13,258 nt of DNA. Source: an uncultured Bacilli bacterium (GTDB lineage: Bacteria > Bacillota_I > Bacilli_A > RF39 > UBA660). Location of the stretch: contig CALWAA010000012.1 in the NCBI GenBank assembly GCA_944372725.1, forward strand, positions 1 through 13,258, written 5' to 3'. The position numbers were made by a program, and so were the translations under genes. Shown here in pieces: positions 1-6,284 of the stretch. Positions within the stretch are counted from its first letter, which is position 1. Each line of letters begins with the position of its first letter. The notes beneath the pieces were generated by a model that did no database searches, was not told the DNA's origin, and worked only from the letters and a program-made list of their open reading frames with translations.

Positions 1-68
<68 letters not shown>

Positions 69-75
69 TTTTTTT

Positions 76-152
76 GGCCAGTTGGTGAAGCGGCTTAACA
101 CACTGCCCTTTCACGGCAGCATTCACGGGTTCGAATCCCGTACTGGTCACCA
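76..152 (+). tRNA. tRNA-Glu (anticodon TTC)
   Basis: A complete cloverleaf is visible: acceptor GGCCAGT/ACTGGTC with one G-T pair, anticodon stem CTGCC/GGCAG around loop CTTTCAC (anticodon TTC), T stem ACGGG/CCCGT around TTCGAAT, discriminator A at 149 and an encoded CCA at 150-152. It follows tRNA-Ile by 7 nt and is followed by a terminator, so it is the last gene of its tRNA operon. Confidence 0.97.
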
Positions 153-164
153 TAAATTGTAAAC

Positions 165-189
165 AAGTCCATAAATATGGACTTTTTTT
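165..189 (+). terminator. Rho-independent terminator of the tRNA operon
   Basis: AAGTCCAT (165-172) pairs with ATGGACTT (177-184) across a 4-nt loop and runs into a T tract to 189. It lies 13 nt after the tRNA-Glu CCA. No T tract is present on the opposite strand, so it works only for the plus strand. Confidence 0.85.
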
Positions 190-206
190 CATGCTAATTT
201 TTAAGT

Positions 207-244
207 AAAAATAAAAAAGCTTACCCATTTAAAATGAAGTAAGC
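207..244 (-). terminator. Terminator of the M15 carboxypeptidase gene, overlapping its stop codon
   Basis: Read on the minus strand, GCTTAC (244-239) pairs with GTAAGC (224-219), with a possible inner CATT/AATG extension, and is followed by TTTTTTATTTTT. The stop codon TAA (223-221) lies inside the 3' arm of the stem. Confidence 0.75.
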
Positions 245-1183
245 ATAATATTCATCAAAAGTAATATTGTGTTCATGTAAGTAAGTAGCAACTTCTACGC
301 CTACATATCGCCAGTGCCAAGCTTCTTCGGCAAAACCGGTAAGTTCTTCTGTATCTTCTTCGTATCTTTGAATAAATCCATATTTATAAGCATTATTAAC
401 TAGCCATTCATGTGCAGGGGAGCCTTTGAAGTTAGAAGTTGTTGTATTTTCTTTACTAAAAATATCTAATGATAAGCCAGTTTGATGTTCAGAGTATCCT
501 GGGCGAGCGGCAATACTATCGGCATAAGTAGTACCACGAGAGTCTTTATAAGAATCATAAACTTGTTGCTGTTCTGCATATGTTCGATAACTGGAGTTAA
601 TAATTAAATAAATCCCATTGTTATTAGCTTCGTTCCACATATCGATAAAGGCATCATAAACAACACTTCTAATTTGATGACCTTCACCATAATAATATTT
701 ATTATTAATATTAACTAAGTCAGTTGGTGAATAAGAAGAATCTAAATGATAATATTTATTTACAAGCATTAAAGTATCATCTTCTACATTGGTATCAAAA
801 TCCTTAGTATAATAATCATAATCTGTATTTGTATTAACGGTTGCTACCACAGTTCTAGCAGATGAGCCTTCGTTATCTTGATGATAAGCCATATAGCGGT
901 CTAAGTAACTTTTAATAAAATAATCATCTTGCAACACTTGAATTAAAAATTCATCTTTTTCTGCTTCAGCCAAAGTAGTTACTTCTTCGTCAGTTAATTT
1001 TTCTTCTAATAGTTTTATTTCTTCTTCTGTATAACCTGCTTCTAAAAGTTTATATTCGTTTGTCTGTTTATATTGATAATCACGATAAACATTAACGCCA
1101 ATGACAATCATTATAATAACAACTAAAACACCACCTAGTGCAAACCATACATTTTTCTTTAATTTTAATCTTGTTTTTTTCAA
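221..1183 (-). CDS. Membrane-anchored D-alanyl-D-alanine carboxypeptidase, peptidase M15 (VanY/DdlY type)
   Basis: This is a zinc peptidase expected to trim the terminal D-Ala from peptidoglycan stem peptides outside the membrane. Residues 13-33 form one N-terminal transmembrane anchor. Residues 42-100 are acidic and helical (EYKLLEAGYTEEE...), probably a stalk. The catalytic M15 domain covers about 150-312. It has SSYR (197-200), the metal motif SEHQTGLSLD with ligands H233 and D240, and EAWHWRYVG with general base E287 and ligand H290. The start is TTG, because GGGTGA lies 6 nt upstream and there is no better in-frame start. The gene diverges from the 118-aa gene and ends convergently toward the tRNAs. 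The family is firm. Which D,D-peptide it cuts (D-Ala-D-Ala stem or cross-link product) cannot be told from sequence. Confidence 0.9.
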   Translation of the reverse strand: MKKTRLKLKKNVWFALGGVLVVIIMIVIGVNVYRDYQYKQTNEYKLLEAGYTEEEIKLLEEKLTDEEVTTLAEAEKDEFLIQVLQDDYFIKSYLDRYMAYHQDNEGSSARTVVATVNTNTDYDYYTKDFDTNVEDDTLMLVNKYYHLDSSYSPTDLVNINNKYYYGEGHQIRSVVYDAFIDMWNEANNNGIYLIINSSYRTYAEQQQVYDSYKDSRGTTYADSIAARPGYSEHQTGLSLDIFSKENTTTSNFKGSPAHEWLVNNAYKYGFIQRYEEDTEELTGFAEEAWHWRYVGVEVATYLHEHNITFDEYYAYFILNG

Positions 1184-1201
1184 AAGTTATCACCCAATAT
1201 T

Positions 1202-1230
1202 ATTATACCCAATAATCTTTTATTTGACAA
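1202..1230 (-). promoter_or_regulatory. Sigma-A-type promoter of the M15 carboxypeptidase gene
   Basis: On the minus strand, TTGTCA (1230-1225) is followed after exactly 17 nt by TATAAT (1207-1202). The expected start near 1195 leaves a leader of only about 12 nt, which is mostly the ribosome-binding site. Its -35 box overlaps that of the divergent promoter. Confidence 0.8.
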
Positions 1231-1252
1231 ATTTATTTTTTCATTGTAATAT
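1224..1252 (+). promoter_or_regulatory. Sigma-A-type promoter of the 118-aa gene
   Basis: TTGACA (1224-1229), a 17-nt spacer and TAATAT (1247-1252). The predicted transcript starts near 1259, giving a leader of about 27 nt. Five of the six -35 bases are shared with the opposite-strand promoter. Confidence 0.8.
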
Positions 1253-1285
1253 GTAATTGTAAAGTATGAAGTAAAGGGTGAAAAG

Positions 1286-1642
1286 ATGAAAAATAACAAA
1301 TTAGTTTTAAGTTACTGCAAAAATTTTGAAAAAATTAATAATACTGATTTCTTAGAGGGGGATAATTTATCTTTACAATTAGTAAAAATATATAAAGATT
1401 ATATTTTTAGTATTGATGTTACTAATGAAGAAGAATTAAATAATGCGATTGAGATTGACAAAATTATGGCTAGATATATTGATGATTACTTTTTTAGAAA
1501 AACTTTAAAACAAGAGTTATTACGTGTTAAAGTTAAAAAATGTGGGGATATTATCAAAACAATTGTGGAAAGTATCATTGCTATCTTTCACAAAGTGGAA
1601 TTTGAAGATTCAAGAATTATTAGAATATCAAGATGGATTTAA
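1286..1642 (+). CDS. Hypothetical 118-aa protein
   Basis: I do not recognise this protein. It has a strong promoter, a good ribosome-binding site (AAAGGGTGA, 6 nt before the ATG) and its own terminator, so it is very probably a real single-gene unit. It is predicted to be cytosolic, with no signal peptide. The first 80 residues are mixed (FLEGDNLSLQLVKIY, then an acidic helix EEELNNAIEIDKIM). The C-terminal third is basic and helical (FFRKTLKQELLRVKVKKC), then an aliphatic stretch IIKTIVESIIAIF at about 89-101 and a charged end RIIRISRWI. The aliphatic stretch is too short to call a membrane segment with confidence. Nothing in the context (carboxypeptidase on one side, rnc on the other) gives a function. 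Confidence 0.75.
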   Translation: MKNNKLVLSYCKNFEKINNTDFLEGDNLSLQLVKIYKDYIFSIDVTNEEELNNAIEIDKIMARYIDDYFFRKTLKQELLRVKVKKCGDIIKTIVESIIAIFHKVEFEDSRIIRISRWI

Positions 1643-1643
1643 T

Positions 1644-1669
1644 AATAAACACAAACGTGTTTATTTTTC
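1644..1669 (+). terminator. Terminator of the 118-aa gene
   Basis: AATAAACAC (1644-1652) pairs with GTGTTTATT (1657-1665) over an AAAC loop and is followed by T-rich sequence (TTTTTCTT). It begins two bases after the TAA stop. Confidence 0.85.
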
Positions 1670-1679
1670 TTAGCTAATT

Positions 1680-1688
1680 TGTTATAAT
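1680..1688 (+). promoter_or_regulatory. Extended -10 promoter of the rnc-smc operon
   Basis: TGTTATAAT (1680-1688) is a perfect TGn extended -10 with no good -35 box. The predicted start near 1695 lies downstream of the ATG at 1691, which is a main reason to place the rnc start at 1721. Confidence 0.7.
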
Positions 1689-1720
1689 AAATGAAAGAAA
1701 ATAAGAAAAAGAGTGATAAT

Positions 1721-2368
1721 ATGAATTTTTTAGATAAATTTAATATTCAAATCAATAATCAAGAATTATTAAATACAGCCTTAACTCATAGTAGTTATTC
1801 CAATGAACATGGCGGGTCTAACTATGAGCGTTTAGAGTTTTTAGGCGATGCTGTTTTACAGTTAATTACCAGTGAATATTTTTATAAAAAATATGACTTT
1901 CAAGAAGGAGAATTATCCAAGATAAGAGCTAGTTTTGTCTGTGAAGAAGCTCTAGCACAATATGCGAAAGATGTAGGTATAGATAAACATATTAAGGTAG
2001 GAAATGGCCAAAAAGGAAATATCAATGATACTATTATTGCTGATACATTTGAATCCGTTTTAGGAGCTATTTACTTGGACCAAGGATTTGAGGTTGCTAA
2101 ATCATATGCCCTAAAAGTATTACAACCTTATGTTTTAGAACATCATGTTTTTTTAGGAGACTATAAATCACGTTTACAAGAGATGGTTCAAACCGATAAA
2201 AAATCATTAGAATATCGGCTTATTAGTGAATCTGGACCATCACATGACAAAACGTTTGTTTTTGAAGTCGTAATTGATGGCATTGTTTATGGCAAAGGAA
2301 CGGGCAAAAGCAAAAAAGAAGCAGAACAACAAGCAGCATATGATGCTTTAAAGAAAGTAGCAAAATAG
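1721..2368 (+). CDS. rnc: Ribonuclease III
   Basis: Cuts double-stranded RNA, notably in rRNA precursor processing. The RNase III domain covers residues 1-140. Its signature ERLEFLGDA (36-44) supplies E36, E39 and D43, and DTFESVLGA (108-116) supplies D108 and E111, so the metal-binding set is intact. A double-stranded-RNA-binding domain follows at about 147-213, ending in GKGTGKSKKEAEQQAAYDAL. At 215 aa the length is normal. I chose the ATG at 1721, which has AGAGTGAT 3 nt upstream. An in-frame ATG at 1691 would add 10 Lys-rich residues, but it lies at or before the predicted transcription start and has no ribosome-binding site. smc follows after 8 nt, and the smc ribosome-binding site begins in the rnc stop codon, so the two are cotranscribed. 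Confidence 0.96.
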   Translation: MNFLDKFNIQINNQELLNTALTHSSYSNEHGGSNYERLEFLGDAVLQLITSEYFYKKYDFQEGELSKIRASFVCEEALAQYAKDVGIDKHIKVGNGQKGNINDTIIADTFESVLGAIYLDQGFEVAKSYALKVLQPYVLEHHVFLGDYKSRLQEMVQTDKKSLEYRLISESGPSHDKTFVFEVVIDGIVYGKGTGKSKKEAEQQAAYDALKKVAK

Positions 2369-2376
2369 GTGATAGT

Positions 2377-5319
2377 ATGTATTTAAAAAATATTAGAGCA
2401 TATGGTTTTAAGTCTTTTGCTGATAAAATTGATTTAGAAATTAAAAAAGGAATTACTGCAATTGTCGGTCCAAATGGTTCGGGGAAAAGTAATATTGTTG
2501 ATGCCGTTCGTTGGGTACTTGGAGAGCAATCAATCAAATCACTTCGCGGTACTGATACCATGAGTGATGTTATTTTCTCTGGTTCAAAGTCTAGAGCACC
2601 ACAAACTAGAGCTTACGTCTCACTTGTTTTTGACAACACTGACCATTACTTAAATAGTGATTTTACCGAGATTGAAGTCAAAAGAGTTATTTATAATACT
2701 GGTGAGAATGAATACTTTTTAAATAGTAGCAAAGTAAGATTAAAAGATATTACTGACTTATTTTTAGATACAGGGGCTGGGAATGATTCTTTTAATATTA
2801 TTTCTCAAGGAAGTGTCGCTGATATTATTTCTAGTAAACCGGAAGCAAGAAGAACGATATTTGAGGATGCTGCCGGTGTGTTAAAATACAAGAAAAGAAA
2901 AGAGATTAGTTTAAAAAAACTGGAAAAAACCAAAGAAAATATTTCTAAAATTAAATTGGTCATTGATGAATTAGAAAAAAGCGTGAAACCTTTAAAAAAA
3001 CAAAGTGAAATTGCGAAAAAATATTTAAAGTTAAAAGAAGAATTAAAAAATATTGAAATAGCTTTAATTGCCAGTGATGTTTCCAAAATAAACATTGATT
3101 ATAAAAAAGTAAAAGCGGAAGTCGTATCTTTAGAAAAAGAATTAGCTAAAATGACTTCAAGTGATGCGGAAGATTCCTCAAAATTAGAAAAATTAAAGCT
3201 AGAAAATTTGAAATTAGATGAAGATATTACTAAGAAAAACAATGAATTTTTAGATTTAACTGAAAATTTAGCTAGTCTAGAAGCAGAAAAATTAGTTACC
3301 ATGGAACGGAAAAAATATAATGCTTCCCAAAATAACTTAGAAGAAGCAATGATTAAACTAAAAGAAGAAGAATTAGCTTTAAAAAAAGAATTAGCAACGG
3401 AAAAATTAAAATTAGATGATATTATTCATGATATTAAAGAAAAGTCCATTGAAAAAGATAAATCAGATAATGATTTAATTATGGAAAAAGTAAAAAAGAA
3501 TAGTTTAACTTCCAAAATCAATGAACATGCAAAAGATATTATGATGTTAGAAAACAAAATAGAAATATTAAAAGATAATATTAATAATCATTCCAAACTT
3601 CCGAATGCAGTTAGAAGTGTACTTAATAATATGCGTTTAAGAGGAGTTCATAACACGATTGGCAATTTAATTGAAACAGAGAAAATGTTTGAAGAAGCCA
3701 TTTCTACCTCACTTGGTGGAGCTTCTAACTTTTTAATAGTAGATGATGAAGCATCTAGCAAAGAATGCATCGAATTTTTAAAAGAAAATCGTTTAGGAAG
3801 AGCAACATTCTTTCCTTTAAATATCATAAAGCCAAGGGAAATACCTGAAAGTGAATTAGCCAAAATAAAAGATATTCCGGGATTAGTAGATATTGCTAGC
3901 AATCTAATCAAATATGATAAAGAATATGATAATATTATGAAAAACCAATTAGGCAATGTTTTAGTAGTAAATAATATTGATTCTTTAAATAAAATTGGTA
4001 AAATACTCGATTATCGCTATAAAATTGTATCTTTAGATGGTGAAGTATTATATGTAGGTGGTTCTATTACAGGTGGGGCAAGTAAAAGTAATCATTCTTT
4101 AAATGAAAAATTAGAATTAAATGAATTAGAAGAAAAATTAGAATTAACCAAAATAGAGTTGGAAAACTTAAATGATGAATATAAAAAATTTAATGAAAAC
4201 TTTAATGCGTTAGAACAAAAAAATAATGATTTATCTAAAAATTTAATTAATTTAAATGAAATTTTAAATACGAGAACTAATAAAGTAAGAACACTTGAAG
4301 ATAATTTAGCCAAAAAAGAACTAGAAATTAGAGGAAATGAAGAAATTGGAACTAATAAACTCGACCAAAAACTAGTAAGTATTTTAGAAGAAGCTAGCAA
4401 TGTTTCAAGTAAAAAAGATATGGCAAATATGGAATTAACAAAATTAAAGAAACAAAAATCAGATTTAAGCCTTATAATTAATGAAATAGAAGCCAAAAAT
4501 CACAAAGCCAATGCTGAATATAATCGCATTCAAAATTCTTTAAAAGAAAAAGAAGTAACTTTAGGAAAATATGATGTAAAATTAGATAATTTATTATTAA
4601 ATTTATCAGAAAATTACTCTATTACTTTTGAATATGCAACTGCAAATTATGAATTAGATATGGAAGAAAGTGTTGCAAGAGGCAAAGTAGATACTTTAAA
4701 AAAAGAGATTAGTAGTTTGGGTGAAGTAAATACTGGTTCTATTGCAGAATTTGAACGCGTAAATGAAAGATATGAATTTTTATTAAAACAAAGTAAAGAT
4801 TTAGAAGATTCTAGTTTTGAATTAAATAATATTATTACTGAGATGGATAAGATTATGACTGAAAAATTCAAAACAACATTTGATGCCATCAGTAAAGAGT
4901 TTAATCATGTTTTCCGAGCTTTATTTAAAGGTGGAAGGGGAACTTTAAGACTTACTGACCCAAATGATTTATTAAATACGGGTATTGAAATCGAAGCAGA
5001 ACCTCCTGGAAAAAAACTAAATTCGATTGGACTATTATCAGGTGGTGAAAAAACTTTAACTGCTATTGCAGTATTGTTTGCTATTTTAAATGTAAAGCCA
5101 AGTCCATTTTGTATTTTAGATGAAGTAGAAGCTGCCTTAGATGAAGCAAATGTTGATACGTTTGGAAAATACTTGCAAGAACGTAAAAATATAAGTCAAT
5201 TTATTTTAATTACGCATAAAAAAAGAACGATGGAATATGCTGATGTATTATATGGCATAACAATGCAAGAATCAGGCGTAAGTAAAATAGTTAGTGTTGA
5301 CTTAGAAGAGGTCAAATAA
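2377..5319 (+). CDS. smc: Chromosome segregation ATPase SMC, short-arm form
   Basis: Forms the ring-shaped condensin (with ScpA and ScpB, not in this window) that organises and separates the chromosome. Domain order: N-terminal ATPase half with Walker A GPNGSGKSN (31-39); coiled coil from about 170 to 415, rich in Lys, Glu and Leu; hinge from about 418 to 565, ending YVGGSITGG; returning coiled coil to about 815; C-terminal ATPase half with signature LSGGEKT (about 887-893) and Walker B ILDEVEAALDEA (about 912-925). The total of 980 aa is about 200 fewer than the roughly 1,190 usual in Bacilli. The loss appears equal in both arms, so it is a shortened rod and not a truncation. Start: AGGTGAT lies 3 nt before the ATG. 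In many Firmicutes the operon continues to ftsY; here it ends at a terminator. Confidence 0.97.
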   Translation: MYLKNIRAYGFKSFADKIDLEIKKGITAIVGPNGSGKSNIVDAVRWVLGEQSIKSLRGTDTMSDVIFSGSKSRAPQTRAYVSLVFDNTDHYLNSDFTEIEVKRVIYNTGENEYFLNSSKVRLKDITDLFLDTGAGNDSFNIISQGSVADIISSKPEARRTIFEDAAGVLKYKKRKEISLKKLEKTKENISKIKLVIDELEKSVKPLKKQSEIAKKYLKLKEELKNIEIALIASDVSKINIDYKKVKAEVVSLEKELAKMTSSDAEDSSKLEKLKLENLKLDEDITKKNNEFLDLTENLASLEAEKLVTMERKKYNASQNNLEEAMIKLKEEELALKKELATEKLKLDDIIHDIKEKSIEKDKSDNDLIMEKVKKNSLTSKINEHAKDIMMLENKIEILKDNINNHSKLPNAVRSVLNNMRLRGVHNTIGNLIETEKMFEEAISTSLGGASNFLIVDDEASSKECIEFLKENRLGRATFFPLNIIKPREIPESELAKIKDIPGLVDIASNLIKYDKEYDNIMKNQLGNVLVVNNIDSLNKIGKILDYRYKIVSLDGEVLYVGGSITGGASKSNHSLNEKLELNELEEKLELTKIELENLNDEYKKFNENFNALEQKNNDLSKNLINLNEILNTRTNKVRTLEDNLAKKELEIRGNEEIGTNKLDQKLVSILEEASNVSSKKDMANMELTKLKKQKSDLSLIINEIEAKNHKANAEYNRIQNSLKEKEVTLGKYDVKLDNLLLNLSENYSITFEYATANYELDMEESVARGKVDTLKKEISSLGEVNTGSIAEFERVNERYEFLLKQSKDLEDSSFELNNIITEMDKIMTEKFKTTFDAISKEFNHVFRALFKGGRGTLRLTDPNDLLNTGIEIEAEPPGKKLNSIGLLSGGEKTLTAIAVLFAILNVKPSPFCILDEVEAALDEANVDTFGKYLQERKNISQFILITHKKRTMEYADVLYGITMQESGVSKIVSVDLEEVK
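4105..4147 (+). repeat. 16-bp direct repeat in smc just after the hinge
   Basis: GAAAAATTAGAATTAA occurs at 4105-4120 and again at 4132-4147, a 27-bp period that encodes the repeated EKLEL in the start of the returning coiled coil. It probably reflects heptad-like duplication and has no separate function. Confidence 0.7.
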
Positions 5320-5342
5320 AAAACAGATTTGCTCTGTTTTTT
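5318..5342. terminator. Bidirectional terminator between smc and def
   Basis: AAAAAACAGA (5318-5327) pairs with TCTGTTTTTT (5333-5342) over a TTTGC loop. The A run at the left gives a U tract for minus-strand transcripts and the T run at the right serves plus-strand transcripts. It overlaps the last bases of the smc stop and touches the def stop, so it ends both genes. Confidence 0.85.
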
Positions 5343-5893
5343 TAAATTTCTCGATATTTTTCAGCGTTTTTAAAAGGATTTTTAGGGTCAATATGGTCAA
5401 TAAATAAAATGCCATTTAAATGGTCAATTTCGTGTTGAAAAGCAATAGCAATGTCTTCTCTAACGCGTATTTTAAAAGGGTTACCATCCATATCTTGGGC
5501 TTCTACTGTAATTCTAGCATATCTAGGTACAATTCCTTCTACTTCTCTATTAATGCTTAAACAACCTTCACCTTCACCAACATAAATCATCTCTTCACTA
5601 TGACTAATAATTTTGGGATTGATGATAATATAATCTTTAAATTCGCCATCTTCTAATTCTTCTACTATTACAAAAATTCTTTTCGGAATTCCTGTTTGAA
5701 CATAAGCAAGACCCATACCAGCTCGGAGATTATATTTTTCTTCATATTCAGGAATTTGACTCATTTTTAAATAAGTAAGCATATCTTGAATGTGCTCTTT
5801 ATCTTCTTTAGATAAAGGAAAAATTACTTCCTTGCTTTTTTCTCTTAATTTTTTATCTACTTCATCTAAAATAGTGATATTCGGTAACTTCAT
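5342..5893 (-). CDS. def: Peptide deformylase
   Basis: Removes the formyl group from the N-terminal Met of new proteins, in the cytoplasm at the ribosome exit. All three family motifs are present: GMGLAYVQ (59-66, form of GxGLAxxQ), EGCLS (109-113) with metal ligand C111, and HEIDH (154-158) with ligands H154 and H158 and catalytic E155. The 183-aa length and the inserted segment around 75-90 fit the Gram-positive type II enzymes. The start used here is the ATG at 5893, preceded by AAGGGGTGG. An in-frame GTG nine bases further up (5902) lies inside that ribosome-binding site and is unlikely to be used. The gene is convergent with smc and has its own promoter, so it is a single-gene unit. Confidence 0.96.
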   Translation of the reverse strand: MKLPNITILDEVDKKLREKSKEVIFPLSKEDKEHIQDMLTYLKMSQIPEYEEKYNLRAGMGLAYVQTGIPKRIFVIVEELEDGEFKDYIIINPKIISHSEEMIYVGEGEGCLSINREVEGIVPRYARITVEAQDMDGNPFKIRVREDIAIAFQHEIDHLNGILFIDHIDPKNPFKNAEKYREI

Positions 5894-5917
5894 AAAATCC
5901 ACCCCTTAAGTGGCTAT

Positions 5918-5946
5918 ATTTTACCATAAATTTCGACATTTGTAAA
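5918..5946 (-). promoter_or_regulatory. Promoter of def
   Basis: On the minus strand, TTTACA (5946-5941) is followed after 17 nt by TAAAAT (5923-5918), with the extended -10 element TGG just upstream. The -35 box sits directly downstream of the terminator of the upstream small gene. Confidence 0.75.
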
Positions 5947-5948
5947 AT

Positions 5949-5971
5949 AAAAAAAGGAAGAAAAATCTTCC
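5949..5971 (-). terminator. Terminator of the YjcZ-like gene, overlapping its stop codon
   Basis: On the minus strand, GGAAGA (5971-5966) pairs with TCTTCC (5961-5956) over a 4-T loop and is followed by seven Ts (5955-5949). The last base of the TAG stop is the first base of the stem. Confidence 0.88.
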
Positions 5972-6153
5972 TAATTATTATTGCCCCAGCTCCATCCAGC
6001 GCCAATGATAATAACAAGTAAAATAAATAGGACAATCCAAATAGCAGCGCCTATGCCATAGCCACTAGTATAACCGGCATATCCGGTATTACAACAAGGT
6101 TGGTATCCGCCATAGCCACCACCATAGTAGCCATTATTTCCATAATAATACAT
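5971..6153 (-). CDS. Tiny Gly/Tyr-rich membrane protein, YjcZ-like
   Basis: A 60-aa protein in two parts. Residues 1-33 are almost only Tyr, Gly, Asn, Cys and Pro (MYYYGNNGYYGGGYGGY..., with the pair CC at 20-21). Residues 34-54 form one transmembrane helix (GIGAAIWIVLFILLVIIIG), followed by GWSWGNNN. This matches in layout the tiny YjcZ-type proteins of Bacillus, which have a Gly-rich head and one short helix and are linked to spores or the envelope; their function is not established. It has a near-consensus ribosome-binding site (AAAGGAGG, 7 nt before the ATG), a -10 box and a strong terminator, so it is probably well expressed. No sporulation gene set is visible here, so a spore role should not be assumed. 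Confidence 0.82.
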   Translation of the reverse strand: MYYYGNNGYYGGGYGGYQPCCNTGYAGYTSGYGIGAAIWIVLFILLVIIIGAGWSWGNNN

Positions 6154-6176
6154 ATTTATACCTCCTTTATGTATCT

Positions 6177-6182
6177 ATTATA
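6177..6182 (-). promoter_or_regulatory. -10 box of the YjcZ-like gene
   Basis: A perfect TATAAT on the minus strand lies 24 nt upstream of the ATG and just ahead of the AAAGGAGG site. I see no convincing -35 box at 16-18 nt (only AAATGA), so the promoter is weaker than its -10 suggests or needs a helper. Confidence 0.5.
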
Positions 6183-6204
6183 GTTTACTCATTTAGGCAT
6201 CATT

Positions 6205-6234
6205 TTGACATTAAAAATATGAACTTTCTAAAAT
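6205..6234 (+). promoter_or_regulatory. Probable promoter of the ftsW-type gene
   Basis: TTGACA (6205-6210), an 18-nt spacer and TAAAAT (6229-6234). It would give a leader of about 45 nt. A second weak -10-like TATGAT lies at 6256-6261 without a matching -35. Confidence 0.55.
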
Positions 6235-6284
6235 TTCTTTAAAATAATTCTTTTATATGATAAACTATTAATAGGGTGTTTATA

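Noticed and set aside
1691..1720. Ten extra N-terminal residues on RNase III from an upstream in-frame ATG.
   Set aside because: That ATG lies at or before the predicted transcription start and has no ribosome-binding site; the ATG at 1721 has AGAGTGAT.
2223..2561. Open frame on the minus strand across the rnc/smc junction, and others inside smc (for example 2805-3095, 4092-4496).
   Set aside because: They are Phe/Ser/Leu-rich mirror images of Lys/Glu-rich coding sequence, have no ribosome-binding site and resemble no protein family.
5894..5902. GTG start for peptide deformylase three codons upstream.
   Set aside because: The GTG is part of the AAGGGGTGG ribosome-binding site of the ATG at 5893.
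6276..6284. GTG start for the SEDS gene at 6276.
   Set aside because: It overlaps the AGGGTG site that is correctly spaced for the GTG at 6285.
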